A DNA stretch of 8,333 nt, taken from the NCBI GenBank assembly GCA_900547505.1, contig URGY01000073.1:1-8333 (forward strand), given 5' to 3'. The notes beneath the pieces were generated by a model that saw nothing but the letters and a program-made list of their open reading frames with translations, searched no databases and was not told the origin of the DNA. The DNA comes from an uncultured Collinsella sp. (GTDB lineage: Bacteria; Actinomycetota; Coriobacteriia; Coriobacteriales; Coriobacteriaceae). Below, in pieces: positions 1-6,244 of the stretch; position 1 is the first letter of the stretch; each line of letters starts with the position of its first letter. Both the position numbers and the translations under genes were made by a program.

Positions 1-37
1 CTATTCGTCGGCAGCGTCAGATGTGTATAAGAGACAG
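1..37 (+). other. Residual Illumina Nextera adapter (library artefact)
   Basis: Positions 5-37 match the Nextera read-1 transposase adapter: TCGTCGGCAGCGTC at 5-18 followed by the 19-base Tn5 mosaic end AGATGTGTATAAGAGACAG at 19-37. The four bases before it (CTAT) would then be the end of an i5 index. This is synthetic sequence left at the contig end, not genomic DNA, and not evidence of a Tn5-family transposon in the organism. Genomic sequence should be taken to start at about position 38. Confidence 0.97.
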
Positions 38-262
38 TGAGACGCCTGTCCCAATGTTCGATTTGAGCCATCCACGCGGCACTTTTCGACAAACGTATCC
101 AGCCGCAAACAAAATGAAGCGGGCTCATCCGTCTTCAAACTTACTCGGGCAGAAACGAGTAAGTGGAATTCATCGGTAAGGAGCGTGGGCTCACCCGCAT
201 TATTAAGAAGACCCTCAAGGCGCCCGAGCAGCGCAATGATTTAGATAGGCGTCCACCGCCCG
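38..262. other. Stretch without a convincing gene
   Basis: I see no supported gene here. On the plus strand a frame is open from the adapter junction (about 39) to a stop at 177-179, with an internal ATG at 54 that would give 41 residues. It lacks a Shine-Dalgarno site and its codons are unlike those of the GC-rich genes in the window. A second short frame begins with GTG at 163 and encodes a basic peptide, but a stop codon sits directly before it. Either could be the worn end of a gene cut by the contig break. The 3' end of the minus-strand ATPase transcript also falls here, and no U-tract terminator is obvious. Confidence 0.4.
139..164. repeat. 9-bp perfect inverted repeat
   Basis: ACTTACTCG (139-147) and CGAGTAAGT (156-164) form a perfect 9-bp stem around an 8-base loop. 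On the minus strand it lies about 100 bases beyond the stop of the DUF4143-type ATPase, so it could help end that transcript. It is followed there only by TTTGAAG, not a true U-tract, so a terminator role is weak. A protein-binding palindrome is the alternative. Confidence 0.5.
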
Positions 263-1471
263 CTATTCGACATTCGACCCCTCCCCCATCAGCCATCGGG
301 CGAGGTCGACCACCTTAATCCCCTCATAATCAACAGCCTCGTGCTTTGTTCGCGCAATGACCATCTTGGGATACGCATCACGTATCGCAAGCAGAGGTGC
401 CACTTCGCGCTCAAAGGTTTCCTGACGCGAAATGTCATCGCTAACTTGGATATACACTCGCTCATCGCGACGAATTGCCACGAAGTCGATTTCCTTCTTA
501 TAAAGCACCCCGATATAGATTTCCCAACCGCGTCTTAGGAGCTCTAAAGCGACCATATTTTCATATACATGCCCGAAGTCGAGTTTTTTAGTTCCAAGTT
601 TTGCGTATCTGATTGCATGATCCGATAAATAGTATTTATCACCCGAAGCGAGGTACTTTTTACCGCCTACGTCATAGCGGCGCACTCGATAGAACGCAAA
701 AGCCTGGCAAAAGTATCCGAGGTACTGGGCGAGCGTTGCCACGGAAACGCGCGTTCCGGCAGCATCCAGCGCAGCCGCAATCCCACTAACAGAAGATATG
801 TTACCGATATTGTCCATTAGGAAATCGCATGCACGTTCTAGTTGCACTTTGTTACGAACCCCATGCTTTTCTTCCACATCACGCAAAACCAAGACATCTA
901 GCACGTTCGCAATATATCGATAGCGAGCTCGCTCGCTAGGATACAAATACGAGCCAGGCATTCCGCCCTCTCTCAAATATCGGTCAAGCGCTTCGTCCGG
1001 GTTATGAATTCCGTGATATGTCGAAAACTCAAGCAAGGAGAACGGAAATACTTCGACCTCATATGTCCGCCCGCGAAAAAGCGTCGCCAAGTCACTCGAA
1101 AGCAAGAATGCGTTGGAGCCAGTAACGTAGATATCGTATTTACCCGATGCATGAAGGCTATTGACCGCTTTTTCGAACCCAACGCAGGTTTGCACCTCAT
1201 CAATCATCACAATGTTATCGAGGCCCTCGCAATAGCTTTCCTCAACGTAGCGATGCAATGCTCGATAATCCGTTAGTTCCTCGAATTCGAGAAGATTGAA
1301 ATTGATGCGGATAATATTGGCATCGGGGCCGGCCTCACGAATGCGATCGGCAAGAGCTTCCAGTAGAACAGATTTGCCGCACCTACGAATGCCGGTAATA
1401 ACCTTGATGTCCGGCGTTCCCTTAGCGCCAAGAAGCGCTTCCATATATTGAGGACGTTCGATAATCTTCAT
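263..1471 (-). CDS. AAA family ATPase with DUF4143 C-terminal domain
   Basis: This is a 402-residue P-loop ATPase of the AAA_14/DUF4143 group, a family common in archaea and gut bacteria and of uncertain role. Visible motifs are Walker A GIRRCGKS (27-34), Walker B IVMIDEVQ (87-94), a sensor-1-like VTGSN (116-120) and FRGR (132-135). The DUF4143 part, roughly 185-400, ends in a nuclease-like fold. There LYKKEIDFVA (323-332) and YIQVSDD (340-346) resemble a PD-(D/E)XK core, but the usual lysine is replaced by Ser344, so nuclease activity is doubtful. No signal peptide or membrane segment is seen, so it is probably cytoplasmic. The ATG at 1471 is preceded by GGTGATG, a weak ribosome site. It is a single gene, divergent from the topoisomerase operon, with a candidate promoter at 1520-1551 and two copies of a 12-base repeat upstream that could be operators. 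The family call is confident; the function is unknown. Confidence 0.9.
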   Translation of the reverse strand: MKIIERPQYMEALLGAKGTPDIKVITGIRRCGKSVLLEALADRIREAGPDANIIRINFNLLEFEELTDYRALHRYVEESYCEGLDNIVMIDEVQTCVGFEKAVNSLHASGKYDIYVTGSNAFLLSSDLATLFRGRTYEVEVFPFSLLEFSTYHGIHNPDEALDRYLREGGMPGSYLYPSERARYRYIANVLDVLVLRDVEEKHGVRNKVQLERACDFLMDNIGNISSVSGIAAALDAAGTRVSVATLAQYLGYFCQAFAFYRVRRYDVGGKKYLASGDKYYLSDHAIRYAKLGTKKLDFGHVYENMVALELLRRGWEIYIGVLYKKEIDFVAIRRDERVYIQVSDDISRQETFEREVAPLLAIRDAYPKMVIARTKHEAVDYEGIKVVDLARWLMGEGSNVE

Positions 1472-1480
1472 ATCATCACC

Positions 1481-1543
1481 GTTCTATTAAATAAAAGCTC
1501 TTCTGATTCGTTTTTGTTTAGTATATATGAGGTTCTACTAAAT
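1481..1543 (-). repeat. Two direct repeats ATTTARTAGAAC upstream of the DUF4143 ATPase
   Basis: On the minus strand ATTTAGTAGAAC (1532-1543) and ATTTAATAGAAC (1481-1492) match at 11 of 12 bases, 51 bases apart (about five helical turns). The first falls between the candidate -35 and -10 elements of the ATPase gene and the second lies just before its start codon. That arrangement would suit an operator pair, possibly for autoregulation. The repeat is seen directly; the regulatory role is inferred. Confidence 0.5.
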
Positions 1544-1551
1544 GGAATCAA
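1520..1551 (-). promoter_or_regulatory. Candidate promoter for the DUF4143 ATPase
   Basis: On the minus strand TTGATT (1546-1551) is followed after 18 bases by TATATA, which runs into an overlapping TATACT (together 1520-1527). These resemble sigma-70/SigA -35 and -10 elements. Transcription would start near 1513, giving a leader of about 40 bases. One ATTTAGTAGAAC repeat sits in the spacer. Confidence 0.4.
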
Positions 1552-1578
1552 ATTTCTATTGATTTCATTCAGCTATTT

Positions 1579-1609
1579 TTTCCAATATCGTATTATCAGT
1601 CTATATACT
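1579..1609 (+). promoter_or_regulatory. Candidate promoter of the topoisomerase operon
   Basis: TTTCCA (1579-1584) lies 17 bases before TATATA (1602-1607), which overlaps a better -10 hexamer, TATACT (1604-1609). The start site would fall around 1613-1618, inside the LexA box at 1610-1625, leaving a leader of about 105-110 bases. The -35 match is modest (4 of 6). A TTGACT at 1673-1678, nearer the gene, has no properly spaced -10 partner and is less likely. Confidence 0.45.
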
Positions 1610-1625
1610 CCGAACGATTGTTCGA
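1610..1625 (+). promoter_or_regulatory. LexA (SOS) box in the topoisomerase promoter
   Basis: CCGAACGATTGTTCGA contains the perfect palindrome CGAAC-N4-GTTCG (1611-1624). That matches the Gram-positive LexA/DinR core and, in 11 of 12 specified positions, the actinobacterial form TCGAAC-N4-GTTCGA. It starts directly after the candidate -10 element (1604-1609), covering the expected transcription start, so bound LexA would block initiation. The site is about 100 bases before the topoisomerase start codon. It is also about 140 bases upstream of the divergent ATPase start, behind that gene's promoter, so control of the topoisomerase operon is more likely. Confidence 0.7.
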
Positions 1626-1723
1626 TGGATTTCGTGTTGGTTGGAATCGCCTGTGGGCTGGGCTATGCTACCTTGACTATCTATATGACTTAAACGCAGC
1701 AAGGGAGCACCGAGAGAGCGAGT

Positions 1724-3721
1724 ATGGCAAAAAACACCGCAAACTATGGTAACGACAGTATCCGCCAGCTCAAGGACGAGGAGCGCGTACGTCTGCGCCC
1801 CGCCGTCATCTTTGGCTCGGACGGACTCGATGGCTGCGCGCATGCTGCCTTCGAGATCCTGTCCAACGCCGTTGACGAGGCGCGCCAGGGCTACGGCAAG
1901 CTCATCACCCTTACTGCCTTTCGCGATGGCTCTATCCAGGTAGAGGACAATGGCCGCGGCTGCCCGCTCGACTGGAACCCTTCCGAGAAGCGCTTTAACT
2001 GGGAGCTCGTCTTCTGCGAACTCTACGCCGGCGGCAAGTATAACAACAACCAGGGCGGCGACTACGACTTCTCGCTCGGCACCAACGGCCTGGGCTCCTG
2101 CGCGACTCAGTACGCCTCCGAGTACATGGACGTCACGGTTTGGCGCGACGGCAACAAGTACTCTCTGCACTTTAAAAAGGGCAAGGTCGTCGGCGCCAAA
2201 AAGAAGGCACTCGAGATTGAGCCCAGCGACGAGAACCGTACCGGCACCACCATCAAATGGCGCCCCGATCTTGAGGTCTTTACCTCCATCAGCATCCCCC
2301 ACGATTGGTATCGCGAGACCATGCGCCGCCAGGCCGTGGTCAACGCCAACGTGACCTTCCGCCTGCGCATCGAGGGCGACGACGGCGAGTTCTCCGAAGA
2401 AGACTTTTGCTATCCCAAGGGCATCGAGGACTATGTGCTCGAGAAGGTCGGTGCCGACTACCTCACCGAGCCCTTCTTTATCGAGGCCGACCGTCGCGGT
2501 CGCGATCGCGAGGACCTGCCCGATTACAACGTAAAAATCACCGCATGCATGTGCTTCTCTCGCACCTTCATGATGCAGGAGTACTACCACAACTCATCGT
2601 GGCTCGAGAACGGCGGTTCGCCCGAAAAGGCCGCCCGCAGCGCTTTGACCAGCGCCATCGATGCCTACATTAAGCAACAGGGCAAATACAACAAAAACGA
2701 AAGCGGCATTAAGTGGCAGGACGTCCAGGACTGTCTGGTGCTGGTGACCAACTGCTTCTCCACCCAGACGTCCTACGAAAACCAGACCAAGAAGGCCATC
2801 AATAACCGCTTTATCCAGCAGGCCATGACGGCATTCTTTAAGGAGCGCCTCTCGACCTACTTGATCGAGAACAAAGATGCCGCCAACAAGATCATGGAGC
2901 AGGTGCTCATCAACAAGCGCTCGCGCGAGAATGCCGAGAAAACGCGCCAAAGCATCAAAACAAACCTGCAGCAAAAGACCGACATGGCCAACCGCGTGCA
3001 GAAATTCATCGACTGCCGCTCCAAGGACAAGAGCCGTCGCGAGATCTACATCGTAGAGGGCGACTCGGCAGCGGGCGCCATTCGCACCTCGCGCGATGCC
3101 GAGTTCCAGGGTGTTATGCCCGTCCGCGGCAAAATCCTCAACTGCCTAAAGGAGGACTACCCGCGCATCTTTAAGTCCGACATCATCATGGACCTCATGC
3201 GCGTGCTGGGCTGCGGCGTAGAGATCAAAGACAAGCGCATCAAGAACCTTGGCGCTTTCGACCTGGACAACCTCAACTGGAACAAAGTCATCATCTGTAC
3301 GGACGCCGACGTCGACGGTTATCACATCCGCACGCTCGTGCTCACCATGCTCTACCGCCTGGTGCCCACGCTTATCGACGAAGGCTACGTGTATATCGCC
3401 GAGTCGCCGCTCTACGAGATCAATTGCAAAGAAAAGACCTACTTTGCCTACACCGAGCTCGAGAAGAATGGCATCCTCAAGGAGATCGGCGACCAGAAGT
3501 GTTCCATCAACCGCTCCAAGGGTCTTGGTGAGAACGACCCGGACATGATGTGGCTCACCACCATGAACCCCGAGACGCGCCGCCTGATTAAGGTGGAGCC
3601 CGAGGACGTCACCAAGATGGAGACCATGTTCAACCTGTTGCTGGGCAACGACGAGGCGGGCCGCAAGCGCCATATCTCCGAGCACGGCAAGGAATACCTG
3701 GACCAGCTGGACCTGCAGTAG
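1724..3721 (+). CDS. parE: Type IIA DNA topoisomerase subunit B (ParE/GyrB-like)
   Basis: This 665-residue protein is the ATP-hydrolysing subunit of a type IIA topoisomerase, which closes an ATP-driven gate around the DNA segment being passed. The GHKL ATPase domain (about 25-215) shows the Mg/ATP motif E44-ILSN48-AVDE, DNGRG (75-79), YAGGKY (101-106), the ATP-lid motif GTNGLG (119-124, where GyrB usually has GLHGVG) and RTGTT (172-176). The transducer domain follows, with the switch lysine in QTK (354-356). The TOPRIM domain has EGDSAAG (445-451), PVRGK (466-470) and TDADVDG (526-532), which supply the metal-binding acidic residues. The tail has the family motif SKGLGENDP (598-606). No key residue is missing, and the length is normal for ParE/GyrB. 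The leader has AAGGGAG (1701-1707), rather far from the ATG, and a closer GAGAG (1712-1716). A stop at 1691 rules out an earlier in-frame start. It is the first gene of an operon under a likely LexA box. The ParE name is provisional; a gyrase-paralogue B subunit is the alternative. Confidence 0.93.
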   Translation: MAKNTANYGNDSIRQLKDEERVRLRPAVIFGSDGLDGCAHAAFEILSNAVDEARQGYGKLITLTAFRDGSIQVEDNGRGCPLDWNPSEKRFNWELVFCELYAGGKYNNNQGGDYDFSLGTNGLGSCATQYASEYMDVTVWRDGNKYSLHFKKGKVVGAKKKALEIEPSDENRTGTTIKWRPDLEVFTSISIPHDWYRETMRRQAVVNANVTFRLRIEGDDGEFSEEDFCYPKGIEDYVLEKVGADYLTEPFFIEADRRGRDREDLPDYNVKITACMCFSRTFMMQEYYHNSSWLENGGSPEKAARSALTSAIDAYIKQQGKYNKNESGIKWQDVQDCLVLVTNCFSTQTSYENQTKKAINNRFIQQAMTAFFKERLSTYLIENKDAANKIMEQVLINKRSRENAEKTRQSIKTNLQQKTDMANRVQKFIDCRSKDKSRREIYIVEGDSAAGAIRTSRDAEFQGVMPVRGKILNCLKEDYPRIFKSDIIMDLMRVLGCGVEIKDKRIKNLGAFDLDNLNWNKVIICTDADVDGYHIRTLVLTMLYRLVPTLIDEGYVYIAESPLYEINCKEKTYFAYTELEKNGILKEIGDQKCSINRSKGLGENDPDMMWLTTMNPETRRLIKVEPEDVTKMETMFNLLLGNDEAGRKRHISEHGKEYLDQLDLQ

Positions 3722-3766
3722 CAGCAAATCGATAACGACGGCCCATAAGAAGTTCAAGAGGATATC

Positions 3767-6007
3767 GTGGCAAAGAAGAAGACGAAGAACCAGCCAAAGA
3801 AAAAGCAGGTTAACGCCGAGAACGTCATCGGCCTGCACTCCGAGGTCACCGACCAGCCGATCACGCAGACGCTCGAGGTCAACTACATGCCCTACGCCAT
3901 GAGCGTCAACGTCTCGCGTGCGTTCCCCGAGATCGACGGCTTTAAGCCCTCGCACCGCAAGCTGCTCTACACCATGTACAAGATGGGTCTGCTCAAGGGC
4001 GAGCGCCAGAAGAGCGCCAACATTGTGGGCCAGACCATGAAGCTCAACCCACACGGCGACGCCGCGATCTACGAGACGATGGTTCGCCTGGCGACGGGCA
4101 ACGAAGCGCTGCTCGCCCCCTTCGTGGAGTCGAAGGGCAACTTTGGCAAGTACTATTCGGGCGACCTGAGCTACGCCGCCTCGCGTTATACCGAGGCCAA
4201 GCTCTCCCCCATCAGCGCCGAGATCTTCAAGGACATCGACAAGGACCCTGTCGACTTCGTCGACAGCTACGACGGCGCCATGAAGGAGCCGCGTCTGCTG
4301 CCCACCACGTTCCCGAACATCCTCGTCTCGGCCAATAAGGGCATCGGCGTCGCCATGGCGTCCGACATCTGCGGTTTCAACCTCAACGAGGTCTGCACCG
4401 CCACCATGCACTACCTGCAGGATCCCGACTGCGACCTGCTTGAGTATATGCCCATGCCCGACTTCTCGACCGGCGGCGAGATCATCTACCGCCGCGAGGA
4501 GATGGAAAAGATTGTCGAGACCGGACTGGGTAGCTTCCAGATTCGCTCCCGCTGGCGTTGGATTCCCGAAGAGCGCATCATCGAGGTCTACGAGATTCCC
4601 TACACCACTAAGACCGATGTCATCATCGAGCGCATCGTCAAGCTCTCCAAGGAGGGCAAGGTCAAAGAGATCGCAGACATTCGCGACGAGACCGACCTCT
4701 CGGGTTTGCGCATCGCCATCGACCTTAAGCGCGGCGTCGACCCCGACAAGCTTATGGCCAAGCTCTATCGCTCGACCACGCTGCAGGATTCGTTCTCGTG
4801 CAACTTCAACGTGCTCGTCGACGGCTACCCCCGTGTTATGGGCGTGCGCCAGATTCTGCACGAATGGGTCAAGTGGCGTATTGAGTCCACGCGTCGCCGC
4901 ATTAACTTTGACCTGGGCAAAAAGTCCGAGCGCCTGCACCTGCTGCACGGCCTCGAGGCGATCTTGCTCGACATCGACAAGGCCATCGCCATCATCCGCG
5001 GCACCAAGCTCGAAGCCGAGGTCGTGCCCAACCTTATGAAGGGCTTCGACATCGACGAGACCCAGGCCGAGTTTGTTGCCGAGCTTAAGCTCCGCAACAT
5101 CAACGAGGAGTACATCCTCAACCGCACCAAGGACATCGCTAAGCTCGAGGGTGAGATTGCCGAGCTTGAGGAGATCCTCTCGAGCGAGGACAACATCAAG
5201 AAGGTCATCAGCGACGAGCTGGCCGCGGTCAACAAGAAATATGTGATGCCGCGCCGCACGGGCAGGATCGAGCCCCACGAGGTCATCGAGGTAAGCCTGG
5301 AGCCCGAGGTCGAGGAATATCCGGTTACCATCATGCTTTCGCGCGATGGCTACCTTAAGAAGATGACGGACCGCGTGCTCAAGAAGGCCACCACGCTCAA
5401 GTACAAGGACGGCGACAAGCCCTTTATCGAGTTCCCGTCCTCCAACACCCACGAGCTGCTGGTCTTTACCAACAAGAGCCAGGTGTACAAATGCAAAGTC
5501 GCGGCGTTTGAGGATACCAAGTCGGCCCAGCTGGGCTCGTATCTGCCGACCGATCTTGAGATGGAACCCGACGAGAGCGTCATCTGGGTCATCGACCCCG
5601 AGAACTACAAGGCCGACGTGCTGTTTGTCTTTGAGAACGGCCGCGTGGTGCGCGTCACACTTGCCGGATACGTCACCAAGACCAACCGCAAGCGCCTCAA
5701 AAACGCCATCTACGGTGGCAGCAAGCTGCTGTATGCCCAGGTGCTCAAGGAAGATCGCGACATCGCGCTGGTCTCGAGCGACTACCGCTTGATGAACTTC
5801 AACACGTCGCTGCTCAAGACCAAGACAACCACCAACACGCAGGGCGTCCAGGCCTTTACGGCCAAGAAGGGCCGCTCGGTCACCACCGTCGGCACGACCG
5901 AGGAGATTCTTGGCGCCGGCGTCTCAGCCGAGAAGTTCACCGCGCAGAGCCTCCCCTCTGCCGGCGCCCTCATGAAAGAAAACGACATGCCGAGTCTGTT
6001 TGACTAG
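3767..6007 (+). CDS. parC: Type IIA DNA topoisomerase subunit A (ParC/GyrA-like)
   Basis: This 746-residue protein is the DNA-cleaving subunit that pairs with the upstream B subunit. A lysine-rich N-terminal tail (2-13) precedes the winged-helix and tower regions. The catalytic tyrosine is Tyr141 in SRYTEAKL, preceded by the conserved Arg140. The quinolone region NPHGDAAIYE (94-103) has Ala99 where GyrA has Ser83 and ParC Ser80 (E. coli numbering), and Glu103 at the acidic position. A coiled-coil/C-gate region spans about 360-490. The C-terminal domain (about 515-690) has repeated strand pairs such as LSRDGYLKKM and FENGRVVRV, but no QRRGGKG-like GyrA box, and the protein is nearer ParC length than GyrA length. 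It begins with GTG 46 bases after the upstream stop codon, with AAGAGGA (3756-3762) just before it. The next in-frame Met (residue 41) would remove part of the core, so GTG is preferred. It is co-transcribed with subunit B and followed by a strong terminator. The ParC name is provisional. Confidence 0.93.
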   Translation: MAKKKTKNQPKKKQVNAENVIGLHSEVTDQPITQTLEVNYMPYAMSVNVSRAFPEIDGFKPSHRKLLYTMYKMGLLKGERQKSANIVGQTMKLNPHGDAAIYETMVRLATGNEALLAPFVESKGNFGKYYSGDLSYAASRYTEAKLSPISAEIFKDIDKDPVDFVDSYDGAMKEPRLLPTTFPNILVSANKGIGVAMASDICGFNLNEVCTATMHYLQDPDCDLLEYMPMPDFSTGGEIIYRREEMEKIVETGLGSFQIRSRWRWIPEERIIEVYEIPYTTKTDVIIERIVKLSKEGKVKEIADIRDETDLSGLRIAIDLKRGVDPDKLMAKLYRSTTLQDSFSCNFNVLVDGYPRVMGVRQILHEWVKWRIESTRRRINFDLGKKSERLHLLHGLEAILLDIDKAIAIIRGTKLEAEVVPNLMKGFDIDETQAEFVAELKLRNINEEYILNRTKDIAKLEGEIAELEEILSSEDNIKKVISDELAAVNKKYVMPRRTGRIEPHEVIEVSLEPEVEEYPVTIMLSRDGYLKKMTDRVLKKATTLKYKDGDKPFIEFPSSNTHELLVFTNKSQVYKCKVAAFEDTKSAQLGSYLPTDLEMEPDESVIWVIDPENYKADVLFVFENGRVVRVTLAGYVTKTNRKRLKNAIYGGSKLLYAQVLKEDRDIALVSSDYRLMNFNTSLLKTKTTTNTQGVQAFTAKKGRSVTTVGTTEEILGAGVSAEKFTAQSLPSAGALMKENDMPSLFD

Positions 6008-6043
6008 GACGACGGCAACGAGATCGTTAGATACTTCGCAAAG

Positions 6044-6097
6044 CGACGAGGCCCGGAACGCAACGGCATTGCGCCCGGGACTCGTCGTTTTTCTTCT
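6044..6097 (+). terminator. Strong intrinsic terminator of the topoisomerase operon
   Basis: CGACGAG (6044-6050) pairs with CTCGTCG (6081-6087). Inside it, after one mismatch, CCCGG (6052-6056) pairs with CCGGG (6075-6079), and CGCAA (6059-6063) pairs with TTGCG (6069-6073) around a CGGCA loop. The long GC-rich hairpin is followed by TTTTTCTTCT (6088-6097). It begins 37 bases after the stop of the A subunit and should end the operon transcript. Confidence 0.92.
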
Positions 6098-6103
6098 CAA
6101 CTA

Positions 6104-6149
6104 TTTTTACGCAGATAAATTGATTTCTGCTTATTTATCTGCGTAAAAA
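6104..6149. repeat. Perfect 17-bp inverted repeat, AT-rich
   Basis: TTTTTACGCAGATAAAT (6104-6120) is perfectly repeated in inverted form at 6133-6149, with a 12-base spacer. The outer ends are T-run on the left and A-run on the right, opposite to a bidirectional terminator, so it is not a second terminator. It lies seven bases beyond the end of the operon terminator's T-tract. It could be a large operator, a cruciform-forming element, or the ends of a small mobile-element remnant. I recognise no family. Confidence 0.85.
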
Positions 6150-6190
6150 ATGTCAGCGTCACTGCTTCGATGCCCTTTGGTCAGTCGTTA

Positions 6191-6244
6191 GCAAAACTTG
6201 CAAAAGTTAGCAAAAGTTGCAAAAAATAGCAAAACTTGCAAAGG
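6191..6244. repeat. Phased A-tract array, six GCAAA units
   Basis: Six units start at 6191, 6200, 6210, 6219, 6229 and 6238, each GCAAA followed by more A, then CTT, GTT or ATA, repeating every 9 or 10 bases. A-tracts repeated at about 9.5 bases stay on one face of the helix and are expected to bend DNA. The array runs directly into the point where the truncated ATPase begins to resemble its family. It might be a curved protein-binding region, an iteron-like site or slippage-derived sequence. Confidence 0.7.

Noticed and set aside
19..37. Tn5 mosaic end as a genuine transposon end
   Set aside because: It is directly preceded by the synthetic Nextera adapter segment at the contig edge, so it is a library artefact.
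1673..1678. TTGACT as the -35 of the topoisomerase operon
   Set aside because: No -10-like hexamer lies 16-18 bases downstream; the position holds GCAGCA. The upstream TATACT next to the LexA box fits better.
1601..2590. 329-codon minus-strand open frame opposite the start of the B subunit
   Set aside because: Alanine/valine-rich shadow of the GHKL domain; it would also cover the LexA box and promoter.
3146..5452. Very long minus-strand open frame (768 codons) opposite the topoisomerase genes
   Set aside because: It is a GC-bias shadow: the product is a monotonous run of Leu, Val, Asp, His and Gly with no motif, and it lies opposite two genes with complete catalytic motifs. It also spans the gap between them.
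6104..6149. Inverted repeat as a second bidirectional terminator
   Set aside because: The T-run is on the left and the A-run on the right, and neither strand has a U-tract following the stem.
6150..6191. Thirteen-codon peptide frame starting with ATG right after the inverted repeat
   Set aside because: No ribosome site, no recognisable sequence, and short enough to occur by chance.
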